From the NCBI GenBank assembly GCA_024644505.1, contig JAHEHQ010000184.1, forward strand, positions 1 through 5,779: a stretch of 5,779 nucleotides of DNA. Reading direction: 5' to 3'. Origin of the DNA: Gammaproteobacteria bacterium (GTDB taxonomy: Bacteria > Pseudomonadota > Gammaproteobacteria > Chromatiales > Chromatiaceae). The notes beneath the pieces were generated by a model. The model saw only the letters and a program-made list of their open reading frames with translations, did not search any database and had not been told where the DNA came from. The position numbers and the translations under genes were made by a program. Shown here piece after piece: positions 1 to 5,690 of the stretch. Each line of letters starts with the position of its first letter. The stretch's first letter is position 1.

Positions 1-230
1 CGATTCGATGTAATTCCGAAAACCTCCAACGAATCTGTGCCTCTTTGTATCAGGGTTTCGACCCGTCTGCTCCTGAAGGATCGCCCCCTGCCTATGAGGT
101 AAATGCCTTCAAGAAGAGACGTTTTGCCGGAACCGTTCCTACCGATGATCAGGTTGATACCGGGATGGGGTAATATCTCGGCCTCGGTTATGTTTCTCAG
201 GCGACAAATCCTGATGAGATCGAGGGACAT
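1..230 (-). CDS. recF: RecF, DNA replication and repair ATPase (5' part only)
   Basis: Minus-strand reading frame that starts at an ATG (228-230) and runs off the left edge, leaving 76 codons. RecF is an SMC-like ABC ATPase that binds gapped or stalled-fork DNA and helps load RecA with RecO and RecR in the cytoplasm. The translation begins MSLDLIRICRLRNI, matching the family's opening 'MSLxxLxIxxFRNI', and has a Walker A motif GRNGSGKT at residues 30-37. It continues LLEGIYLIGRGRSFR, the usual RecF stretch after the P-loop. The Walker B and signature motifs lie outside the window. An AAGG ribosome-binding sequence sits about 11 nt upstream of the ATG. It follows dnaN by 61 bp on the same strand, the usual dnaA-dnaN-recF order. 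The N-terminus aligns with known RecF, so the start is well supported. Confidence 0.95.
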   Translation of the reverse strand, partial: MSLDLIRICRLRNITEAEILPHPGINLIIGRNGSGKTSLLEGIYLIGRGRSFRSRRVETLIQRGTDSLEVFGITSN

Positions 231-291
231 GATTTGAGCCGCCTTGGGATACCAAGTCGGTTATGTGTTGTACCGATAGGATAATCGGGGA

Positions 292-1392
292 TCAAAGCCG
301 CATCGGCATAATAACGTATCTGCTATTGGAGGAAAGATCGTCCTTTATCAGGCAACTGCTGTTGGAATCGCTCAGGTGCATCTTGACGTTTTCAGATTCA
401 ATAACGTTAAGCACCTCGAGGAGATAGCCCACATTAAAACCGATCACCAGTTCCTCACCGTCGTAATCTATGGGCATCTCATCCTGGGCCTCTTCCTGTT
501 CCGGGTTGTGGGCAAGCAAACCAAGGATCCCGGGCATGAACTGGAACCTTATACCCCGGTATTTCTCGTTCGAAAGAATCGAGGTTCTCTGCAACGCACT
601 TCTCAGCTCCTCCTTATCGGCCAGAATAACCTTATCCGAATCCGCCGGGATGACCCGATTGTAATCGGGGAATTTTCCGTCTATGAGTTTGGAAGTGAAA
701 ATAGCGTCAGTCATGTTGATTCTTATGTGATTGCTGCTGATATCGACCTCCACGCCCTCTTCGTTTTCGGATAACAATCTACCCAATTCCAACACGGCTT
801 TTCTGGGAATGATTACCTGTACATCCACCTGATCATCCACCTGGCAATCCGCTTCATAGGTTGCAAGCCGATGCCCATCGGTAGCTACCGACCTTATTTT
901 TCCTCCCGCTACTTCCAACAGTAGACCGTTGAGGTAATAGCGAACATCCTGTTGCGCCATGGCAAACTGGGTCTTGTCGATCAGACGTTTCAACAGTCTT
1001 TCCGAAACGGAAAACCTCAGCGTACTGGCCGTAGGATCGATGAGCGGATAATCCTGTGCAGGCAGGGTGCCCAATGCGAACCGACTCTTTCCGGACCTTA
1101 TGGTTGCCCTTTCCCCTTCCACGGTGATGCTCATCTCCGCGCCTTCCGGCAGTGCCCTGCAGATATCGATCAGTTTCCGGGCAGGCAAGGTGAAATCGAT
1201 GTCAGCATCACATTTTGCCGTTGCCCCGGTTTTCATCTCGACTTCCAGATCGGTGGCAGTAATGGTCAGCTGATCTGATCTCGCATTGATCAGGGCATTG
1301 GCAAGTATCGGGAGTGTTTGTCTTCTCTCGATAACTCCACCAATGTGGGTCAAGGGCTTCAGGAGACTGTCTCTGTCTGTAACGATCTTCAT
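292..1392 (-). CDS. dnaN: DNA polymerase III beta subunit (sliding clamp)
   Basis: A complete 366-residue protein, the usual length for bacterial DnaN. Two copies form the ring that encircles DNA and tethers polymerase III and other DNA-processing enzymes in the cytoplasm. The N-terminus (MKIVTDRDSLLKPL, then RRQTLPILANAL at 23-34) is typical of domain 1. ATDGHRLA at 170-177 marks domain 2 and FPDYNRVIP at 241-249 marks the domain 2/3 boundary. The C-terminus YVIMPMRL (359-366) is the conserved ending that helps form the hydrophobic pocket for clamp-binding peptides. The ATG is preceded by an AAGAGAA ribosome-binding-like sequence at about 8 nt. It ends in TGA, 61 bp before recF. The gene is separated from dnaA by an AT-rich 225-bp gap, so it may have its own promoter there besides read-through from dnaA. 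No anomalies are seen. Confidence 0.98.
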   Translation of the reverse strand: MKIVTDRDSLLKPLTHIGGVIERRQTLPILANALINARSDQLTITATDLEVEMKTGATAKCDADIDFTLPARKLIDICRALPEGAEMSITVEGERATIRSGKSRFALGTLPAQDYPLIDPTASTLRFSVSERLLKRLIDKTQFAMAQQDVRYYLNGLLLEVAGGKIRSVATDGHRLATYEADCQVDDQVDVQVIIPRKAVLELGRLLSENEEGVEVDISSNHIRINMTDAIFTSKLIDGKFPDYNRVIPADSDKVILADKEELRSALQRTSILSNEKYRGIRFQFMPGILGLLAHNPEQEEAQDEMPIDYDGEELVIGFNVGYLLEVLNVIESENVKMHLSDSNSSCLIKDDLSSNSRYVIMPMRL

Positions 1393-1492
1393 GCTGAAGT
1401 TCTCTTAAAAATAATCTTTAAAGATACTTAAACTTTAACTGTTGTTATTAAGGGCGCACATAACTGTTGATAGTTCTGTTATTTTATATATT

Positions 1493-1505
1493 AATCAATG
1501 AGTTA
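1493..1505 (+). promoter_or_regulatory. Putative IHF binding site
   Basis: AATCAATGAGTTA matches the IHF consensus WATCAANNNNTTR at every defined position and sits in AT-rich DNA about 60 bp from the exact DnaA box. IHF bends origin DNA in enterobacteria and helps DnaA unwind it. A chance match to this short degenerate consensus in AT-rich DNA is possible. Confidence 0.45.
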
Positions 1506-1563
1506 TATAACTTTTAACCAGTTTATATCACCCCGGGAAAGCATGTATACCCTGTCAGTGGTC

Positions 1564-1572
1564 TGTGGATAA
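1564..1572 (-). promoter_or_regulatory. DnaA box (exact consensus), dnaA-dnaN gap
   Basis: TGTGGATAA on the plus strand is TTATCCACA on the minus strand, the exact high-affinity DnaA box. It lies 44 bp beyond the dnaA stop codon and next to the AT-rich tract, as expected for an origin. Two degenerate boxes (TTATCCAAG on the minus strand at 1589-1597, TCATCTACA on the plus strand at 1598-1606) follow within 35 bp. Confidence 0.75.
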
Positions 1573-1617
1573 GTAATGGCGAAAAAACCTTGGATAATCA
1601 TCTACAGGTTACTCACA

Positions 1618-2973
1618 TCAACTGGTCAGGGTTCTTAACAGGTTTCCATAGTCTTCTTCCACGCGAACATCCGCCTCACGTAATTCGATGATCTTGCGTG
1701 CCGCATACAATACCGTTGTATGATCCCTGCCGCCAAAGGCCTCGCCAATTTCGGGAAGACTGTGATTGGTGAGTTCCTTGGCCAGGGCCATGGCTATCTG
1801 CCGCGGTCTGGCAATCATGCGACTGCGTTTCGCAGACAGCAGATCCGAGGTTCGGATCTTGAAATACTCCGCCACGGTTTTCTGAATATTGTCCAGCGTT
1901 ATCTGCTTGTCCTGGGCTGCGAGCATGTCCCTGAGAGAGTCCTTCGCGAAGTCCAGCGTGATGGGTCTCCCTGTAAACTGCGCATTGGCAACGATCCTGC
2001 GCAAGGCCCCTTCCAGTTCCCGGATGTTGGACCGCACCCGCTTGCCGATGAAGAAAGCAACCTCGTTGGGTAACTCTATGCCGAAAAGCTGGCTCGCCTT
2101 GCTCTTGAGGATGGCAACCCGGGTTTCCAGATCGGGCGGCTCTATGGCAACTGTGAGGCCCCATCCAAACCGGGATTTCAGTCTCTCTTCCAATCCGGCC
2201 ACTTCCTTCGGAAAACGATCGCTGGTCAGCACTATTTGCTGCTGTGACTCAAACAGCGCGTTGAAGGTGTGAAAGAACTCCTCCTGAGAGCGCTCCTTGC
2301 CTGCAAAGAACTGCACATCGTCGATAAGCAGCGCATTGACTGATCGGTACCGACGTTTGAAGTCGTCAATGGTGTTGTGTTGCAGCGCCTTTACCATTTC
2401 CGCGACAAAACCTTCGGAATGCAGATAGACGACCCTTGCCTGAGGATTGTGGTCCAGGACCATGTTTCCCAAAGCATGCATCAGGTGTGTTTTGCCCAAT
2501 CCGACGCCGCCGTAGATGAAAAGCGGGTTGTAGGCAACTCCCGGATTCTCCCCTATCTGGTAAGACGCTGCCCGGGCGAGCTGATTGGATTTACCCTCCA
2601 CGAACTTATCGAATGTGAAGTTTGGATTGAGGTTGCTTGGCAGTTGCTCGCTGTTCTCAACCTGGACGGTACGCCTTTGGGATTGGACCGGCCGCATACT
2701 GAGCAGCTGGGATTTAGCGGTTTCGGATTCTGCAGGTCTGCTTCCTATTTCCAGAATGATCCTGGGTTTGTCGTTGCCAGACAGTTCCGTTACGAGTCGG
2801 GTTATCTGGTTCAAATGATTATTCCTGACCCAGTTGAGAACGAACTGGTTCGGTGCAAGCAGACGCAAACAATCCTTCTGTTCCAAAGGTTGAAGCGGCC
2901 TTATCCAGGTGTTGAACTGTTGGGAAGACAGCTCTCCCTCCAGGCGATTGACGCACTTGGTCCAGAGATTCAC
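1618..2973 (-). CDS. dnaA: Chromosomal replication initiator DnaA
   Basis: A complete 451-residue protein, slightly shorter than the E. coli one because of a short linker. DnaA binds 9-bp boxes at oriC, oligomerises with ATP and melts the origin. Domain I (about 1-80, NLWTKCVNRLEGEL and FNTWIRPL) is the DnaB/partner-binding part, and residues about 85-115 are the variable linker. The AAA+ domain has Walker A GGVGLGKT (155-162), Walker B LLIDDVQ (215-221), the box VII arginine-finger segment ERLKSRFGWG (263-272) and sensor II RELEGALRR (318-326). Domain IV ends with the DNA-binding signature, including RPRQIAMALAKEL (389-401) and GGRDHTTV (414-421). The start is GTG, with an in-frame TAA immediately before it, so the frame cannot extend further, and the N-terminus aligns with other DnaA proteins. 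No strong ribosome-binding sequence is visible. The upstream gap carries a DnaA box, consistent with autoregulation. Confidence 0.98.
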   Translation of the reverse strand: MNLWTKCVNRLEGELSSQQFNTWIRPLQPLEQKDCLRLLAPNQFVLNWVRNNHLNQITRLVTELSGNDKPRIILEIGSRPAESETAKSQLLSMRPVQSQRRTVQVENSEQLPSNLNPNFTFDKFVEGKSNQLARAASYQIGENPGVAYNPLFIYGGVGLGKTHLMHALGNMVLDHNPQARVVYLHSEGFVAEMVKALQHNTIDDFKRRYRSVNALLIDDVQFFAGKERSQEEFFHTFNALFESQQQIVLTSDRFPKEVAGLEERLKSRFGWGLTVAIEPPDLETRVAILKSKASQLFGIELPNEVAFFIGKRVRSNIRELEGALRRIVANAQFTGRPITLDFAKDSLRDMLAAQDKQITLDNIQKTVAEYFKIRTSDLLSAKRSRMIARPRQIAMALAKELTNHSLPEIGEAFGGRDHTTVLYAARKIIELREADVRVEEDYGNLLRTLTS

Positions 2974-3081
2974 TTAATCTGTATTCGTTCTTAAACGGGT
3001 TGGTTTTCGATTCAGTTGGAAAGGCCGGTATATCGGGCTTTATCAGCGACGGGCATCGACCTCTATTTTAACCAGAGTCTA

Positions 3082-3094
3082 CCCCGGTTCGGGG
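3082..3094. repeat. GC-rich hairpin in the dnaA upstream region
   Basis: CCCCG, a GTT loop and CGGGG form a perfect 5-bp inverted repeat, 3 bp from the DnaA box. It lies just upstream of a possible minus-strand -10 hexamer for dnaA (TAAAAT, 3065-3070), which has no convincing -35. It may affect dnaA transcription or be incidental. Confidence 0.3.
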
Positions 3095-3097
3095 GAG

Positions 3098-3106
3098 TTA
3101 TCCACA
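3098..3106 (+). promoter_or_regulatory. DnaA box (exact consensus), dnaA-rpmH gap
   Basis: TTATCCACA is the exact DnaA box, located 124 bp upstream of the dnaA start and about 50 bp upstream of the rpmH promoter. In E. coli and relatives a DnaA box in the dnaA promoter region mediates autorepression, and the same role is inferred here. It is the only consensus box in this gap, and the surroundings are not AT-rich, so an origin is less likely here than in the dnaA-dnaN gap. Confidence 0.75.
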
Positions 3107-3152
3107 GGCATTCTTGGCCGCATTCATACGGCAGGTCCCGGTTTTGTGTCCC

Positions 3153-3182
3153 TTGACACCGGCAGACCGCGCAAAGTATCCT
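3153..3182 (+). promoter_or_regulatory. Sigma-70 promoter for rpmH-rnpA
   Basis: A perfect -35 TTGACA (3153-3158) is followed, after 18 bp, by TATCCT (3177-3182), which matches TATAAT at four of six positions. The discriminator after the -10 is GC-rich (ATGCGCCC), as at stringently controlled ribosomal promoters. The inferred start is near 3189-3190, giving a leader of about 67 nt before rpmH. Position and orientation fit the ribosomal protein gene downstream. Confidence 0.65.
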
Positions 3183-3209
3183 ATGCGCCCTTTTTTCCAG
3201 TGGCCTTTT

Positions 3210-3232
3210 CGCCTGCCAGGGCCGATCAGGCG
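3210..3232 (+). other. Possible hairpin in the rpmH mRNA leader
   Basis: CGCCTG (3210-3215) and CAGGCG (3227-3232) form a perfect 6-bp stem with an 11-nt loop in the predicted 5' leader of rpmH, ending 24 nt before the start codon. No T-tract follows, so it is not a terminator. A role in leader structure or translational control is only a possibility. Confidence 0.25.
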
Positions 3233-3256
3233 GCGATTTGATTCGAGTAGAAACTC

Positions 3257-3391
3257 ATGAAGAGAACTTTTCAGCCCAGTAACCTAAAGCGTGCCCGCAC
3301 CCACGGTTTTCGTGCACGGATGGCTACAAAAAACGGCCGGAAGGTGATCAACGCCCGTCGTGCGAAGGGTCGTGCCCGTCTGACTCCCTAG
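3257..3391 (+). CDS. rpmH: 50S ribosomal protein L34
   Basis: A 44-residue, highly basic protein, too short for many ORF callers. L34 is a small late-assembly protein of the large ribosomal subunit that binds 23S rRNA. The translation MKRTFQPSNLKRARTHGFRA, followed by RMATKNGRKVINARRAKG and RARLTP, is the conserved L34 sequence over its full length with no gap or substitution that looks damaging. It starts at ATG and ends at TAG. The ribosome-binding sequence is weak (GAG about 10 nt upstream). It is divergent from dnaA and is followed by rnpA after 11 bp, the classic rpmH-rnpA pair. A good promoter lies about 75 bp upstream. A strong hairpin begins at the base after the stop codon and may limit how much of the transcript yields rnpA product. 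Confidence 0.98.
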   Translation: MKRTFQPSNLKRARTHGFRARMATKNGRKVINARRAKGRARLTP

Positions 3392-3424
3392 AACACTCCC
3401 TTTTGTGTAAATTCAGGGAGTGTT
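3392..3424 (+). other. Perfect 10-bp hairpin spanning the rpmH-rnpA junction
   Basis: AACACTCCCT (3392-3401) pairs perfectly with AGGGAGTGTT (3415-3424) around a 13-nt loop, and a G-U pair can extend it. It starts directly after the rpmH TAG and places the inferred rnpA TTG start (3403-3405) inside the loop. No T-run follows, so it is not a standard intrinsic terminator. A processing site, mRNA 3'-end stabiliser, attenuator or translational coupling device for rnpA are all possible. Confidence 0.7.
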
Positions 3425-3762
3425 TCCCAAAGTCGGCGCGTCTGCTGACGTCAGAATCTTACTCGAGGGTATTCCGCAAGGCGGAAAAGTCCAACGATCG
3501 CTGCTTTACGGTGTTGTGGCGGCCGAACGGAAGGTCAGAGGCCAGGCTCGGATTGGCCGTGTCGAAGAAAAACGTCAGGCGCGCAGTGGACCGGAACCTG
3601 TTGAAGCGTATTATCAGGGAAAGTTTCCGGATGCGAAAAGATGACATGGCCGGCGTTGATGTCGTGGTATTGAGCCGTCGGGGCGTACCAGTTAATAAAA
3701 AAAGACTTCTCAGGGACTCCCTGGAGGGGCACTGGAAACGATTGATTGAGCGCAGCAGTTAA
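3403..3762 (+). CDS. rnpA: Ribonuclease P protein component
   Basis: A 119-residue basic protein, the normal size for RnpA, which binds the RNase P RNA and helps it remove 5' leaders from precursor tRNAs. The family opening FPKSARLLTSESYSRVF (8-24) resembles E. coli FPRELRLLTPSQFTFVF. The RNR signature follows: KKNVRRAVDRN (55-65) then LLKRIIRESFR (66-76), with the conserved basic and RNxxKR residues present. TTG at 3403 is the only ATG, GTG or TTG in frame between an upstream stop at 3280 and the FPK motif, so it is the likely start, although no ribosome-binding sequence precedes it. It lies 11 bp after rpmH, in the loop of a strong hairpin, which suggests coupling to rpmH translation. The protein identity is certain; the exact start is less so. 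The gene ends 67 bp before yidC with no yidD between them. Confidence 0.95.
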   Translation: MCKFRECFPKSARLLTSESYSRVFRKAEKSNDRCFTVLWRPNGRSEARLGLAVSKKNVRRAVDRNLLKRIIRESFRMRKDDMAGVDVVVLSRRGVPVNKKRLLRDSLEGHWKRLIERSS

Positions 3763-3829
3763 GCAACGGGTATTGTCCCTGCGAAACCGCCGACAACAGT
3801 AATTCTGCTTTTCTACTCAGAGACAGTGC

Positions 3830-5509
3830 ATGGACAACATTAGGATCATACTGCTCTTTTCCCTGGCGTTCATCGTTATGCTTATCTGGCAGGCGTGGAA
3901 CGAGGACTTCGGGCCAAAACCTCAGCCACGCACCGCCGTAAGTGAATCTGCCCCCTCTACGGCAAAGCCGACCGTAGGCGCAACTCCCGAAGTGCCCTCT
4001 GCTCCCATCAAGCCCGAGACTGGTGTCACCGGCCAAACCCCCGCCGTTCCAACGCCGGATGGCCAGGTCACCGATCTGGAATCCGGAACCGTCAAGGTCG
4101 TCACCGATCTGATGACGCTGGAGCTGGATATGCGGGGTGGGAGTATTCTGAATCTCTTCCTCAACGACTATCCGGTGTCCCTGGAACAGCCGGATTACAA
4201 GTTTGAGTTGATGCGTCCCACCCCACCCAATCTGTTCGTGGCCCAATCCGGACTGATCGCCGGCGAGGGCAGCGCGGCACCGACCCATGAAACCCTGTTT
4301 CAGACGACGCAGCAGGAGTTCAGACTGGAGGATGGAAAAGATACGCTGAACGTCGATCTGTTCTGGACCGACGACAAGGGCGTGAGGGTGGTTAAACGCC
4401 ATAACTTCACCCGTGGCAGTTATCTGGTCACGGTCCAGCATCTGGTGGAGAACAATTCGGGCAGCTCCTGGACAGCCCGGGAATATCGCCAGTTGATGCG
4501 CGGCGAGCCCGGTGAGCAGAGCGCGGATTCCCAGTTTCTCTACACCTATACCGGCGGCGCGATCTACAGCCCCGAGGAGAAATACGACAAGATATCCTTC
4601 GATGATATGAAGGAATCCAGGCTGAACAAGGATGTGAAGGGCGGCTGGATTGCGATGCTGCAGCACTATTTCCTGGGTGCCTGGGTTCCCCCGCCCGACC
4701 AAGTGGAGCACTTCTACACCAACGTTCTTCCCGGCGGGCGCTATGTGCTTGGCGCCTATACACCACCCGTCACCCTGTCGGACGAGCAGAGCCATACCTT
4801 TTCCACCGGTTTTGTGGCCGGCCCCAAACTGCAGGACGAACTGGAAGCCATCGCGCCCGGACTTGAGTTGAGTGTGGACTATGGGTGGCTCACCGTCCTG
4901 GCAAAACCCATCTTCTGGCTGTTGAAGCAGATCCAGTCGGTTGTCATAAACTGGGGCTGGTCAATCATCCTGCTCACCGTGCTGATCAAACTGGCCTTTT
5001 TCAAGCTGTCTGAGACCAGCTACAAGTCCATGGCGAACATGCGCAAGATGACGCCGCGCATCCAGGCCCTGAAGGACCGCTACGGCGGCGACAAGCAGCG
5101 CATGAATCAGGCGATGATGGAGCTCTACAAGAAAGAGAAGATCAACCCCCTGGGGGGTTGTCTTCCGATTCTGGTTCAGATCCCGGTCTTCATCGCCCTC
5201 TACTGGGTGCTGCTGGAGAGCGTCGAGCTGCGCCAGGCCCCCTTCATCTTCTGGCTGCAGGATCTGTCGATCAAGGATCCTTTCTACGTGCTGCCGTTGA
5301 TCATGGGCATCTCCATGTTCATTCAGCAGAAGTTGAACCCGGCTCCGCCGGATCCCGTCCAGGCCAAGATCATGATGAGCCTTCCCTTCGTGTTCACCAT
5401 ATTCTTTGCCTTTTTCCCGTCCGGGCTGGTGCTCTACTGGGTGACCAACAACATCCTGTCCATCGCCCAGCAGTGGTATATCACGCGCCAGATCGAGAAG
5501 GCGGCCTGA
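3830..5509 (+). CDS. yidC: Membrane protein insertase YidC
   Basis: A complete 559-residue protein (E. coli 548). YidC inserts and folds inner-membrane proteins, alone or with SecYEG. TM1 is at about 5-22 (IILLFSLAFIVMLIWQAW), followed by a Pro/Thr/Ala-rich linker (about 28-76) and the large periplasmic domain (about 80-345). The conserved insertase core has TM2 at about 373-391, a charged cytoplasmic loop with KMTPRIQALKDRYGGDKQR (406-424), NPLGG (439-443), TM3 at 444-463, VELRQAPF (465-472), TM4 at about 484-500 and TM5/TM6 at about 517-547 with FFPSGLVLYW (528-537). The functional groove arginine of E. coli (R366) is Lys387 here, a conservative change common in other proteobacterial YidC. 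The start ATG gives the standard MDNxRxxL opening and has only a weak AGAGA upstream. The tail is short, ending EKAA. Confidence 0.98.
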   Translation: MDNIRIILLFSLAFIVMLIWQAWNEDFGPKPQPRTAVSESAPSTAKPTVGATPEVPSAPIKPETGVTGQTPAVPTPDGQVTDLESGTVKVVTDLMTLELDMRGGSILNLFLNDYPVSLEQPDYKFELMRPTPPNLFVAQSGLIAGEGSAAPTHETLFQTTQQEFRLEDGKDTLNVDLFWTDDKGVRVVKRHNFTRGSYLVTVQHLVENNSGSSWTAREYRQLMRGEPGEQSADSQFLYTYTGGAIYSPEEKYDKISFDDMKESRLNKDVKGGWIAMLQHYFLGAWVPPPDQVEHFYTNVLPGGRYVLGAYTPPVTLSDEQSHTFSTGFVAGPKLQDELEAIAPGLELSVDYGWLTVLAKPIFWLLKQIQSVVINWGWSIILLTVLIKLAFFKLSETSYKSMANMRKMTPRIQALKDRYGGDKQRMNQAMMELYKKEKINPLGGCLPILVQIPVFIALYWVLLESVELRQAPFIFWLQDLSIKDPFYVLPLIMGISMFIQQKLNPAPPDPVQAKIMMSLPFVFTIFFAFFPSGLVLYWVTNNILSIAQQWYITRQIEKAA

Positions 5510-5512
5510 TTG

Positions 5513-5534
5513 TCCTGATTAAGATTAATCGGGA
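5513..5534 (+). terminator. Possible weak terminator or 3' hairpin after yidC
   Basis: TCCTGATTA (5513-5521) pairs with TAATCGGGA (5526-5534) as a 9-bp stem with one G-U pair and an AGAT loop, beginning 4 nt after the yidC stop. Only a mixed TTCTTC follows and the stem is partly AT, so termination would be inefficient. It may simply protect the mRNA end. Confidence 0.35.
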
Positions 5535-5555
5535 TTCTTCGAGAGGGCAGCAGGC

Positions 5556-5661
5556 GGGCCAGGCTGTCTGCCCAAGAGAGGGTGTTGGCGGCAGGGATGC
5601 CGCCGTCAAGCCTACATGGACCTATTCACGGCGTCCCTCACTTGGGAAGGCAGCCTGGCCC
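5556..5661. repeat. 106-bp imperfect palindrome, ERIC/REP-like or MITE-like intergenic element
   Basis: The arms 5557-5582 and 5635-5660 are 26-nt inverted repeats with 23 Watson-Crick pairs, one G-T and two mismatches; a further pair (5556/5661) extends them. The outermost 10 bp are perfect (GGCCAGGCTG and CAGCCTGGCC). A second perfect block is CCCAAG/CTTGGG, and a third is GAGGG/CCCTC. The core contains a perfect 7-bp hairpin, GGCGGCA-GGGA-TGCCGCC (5587-5604), then a single-stranded-looking segment ending in CACGGCGTCCC. The element fills most of the yidC-mnmE gap, is probably transcribed, and has no convincing reading frame. Size, palindromy and intergenic position are like ERIC-type repeats or a non-autonomous mobile element. 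The core looks like a motif I have seen repeatedly in other gammaproteobacterial intergenic DNA, but this is from memory and unverified. No clear target-site duplication is visible. Confidence 0.7.
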
Positions 5662-5690
5662 CACGTTAGCTTCTGTGCGTCGTCTTGAAT

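Larger units (their letters stand above)
1401..1606. other. Candidate replication origin (oriC-like region)
   Basis: This gap between dnaA and dnaN has the ingredients of an origin. Bases 1401-1530 are very AT-rich (30 G or C out of 130 by hand count), which suits a DNA unwinding element. Next to it is a cluster of DnaA-box-like sequences: one exact box at 1564-1572 and two with 7 of 9 matches, at 1589-1597 (minus) and 1598-1606 (plus). Two perfect 12-bp palindromes, ATCTTTAAAGAT (1414-1425) and AGTTATATAACT (1501-1512), and an IHF-consensus match lie in the AT-rich part. Against this, there is only one consensus box. If initiation occurs here, dnaA would also be transcribed head-on to its fork, whereas an origin in the dnaA-rpmH gap would keep all genes co-directional. 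Promoter activity for dnaN is an alternative or additional role. Confidence 0.5.

Noticed and set aside
273..288. CCGAT/ATCGG inverted repeat just after the dnaN stop
   Set aside because: Five base pairs without a T-tract; likely chance.
1582..1610. Possible terminator after dnaA (minus strand): AACCT/AGGTT stem followed by a T-run
   Set aside because: Only 5 bp of stem with a 15-nt loop, and it overlaps degenerate DnaA boxes; too weak to call.
3169..3196. GCGCA/TGCGC stem followed by six T's upstream of rpmH
   Set aside because: The 5-bp stem overlaps the -10 of a good promoter, and no gene upstream on that strand needs a terminator.
3420..3644. Alternative GTG-started frame inside rnpA, preceded by AGGGAG
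   Set aside because: It is out of frame with the RnpA signature, and the AGGGAG is too close to the GTG to serve it. It is better explained as the 3' arm of the hairpin.
3763..3829. CRISPR, tRNA, insertion sequence or defence gene in the gaps
   Set aside because: None of the intergenic gaps contains direct repeats with spacers, a tRNA fold or transposase-like coding. Only the palindromic element near 5556-5661 is unexplained.
3710..4795. Long open frame on the minus strand opposite yidC (361 codons)
   Set aside because: It is antisense to a certain yidC, its translation has no recognisable domain, and long antisense frames are expected opposite GC-biased genes.
5146..5158. CCCCC-T-GGGGG inverted repeat inside yidC
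   Set aside because: It encodes the invariant NPLGG motif, so the sequence is explained by the protein.
5158..5688. Plus-strand open frame overlapping the yidC 3' end and the palindrome
   Set aside because: Two thirds of it is yidC read out of frame and the rest is the palindromic element. Peptides such as GGRDAAVKPTWTYSRRPS arise from translating the repeat, not from a gene.
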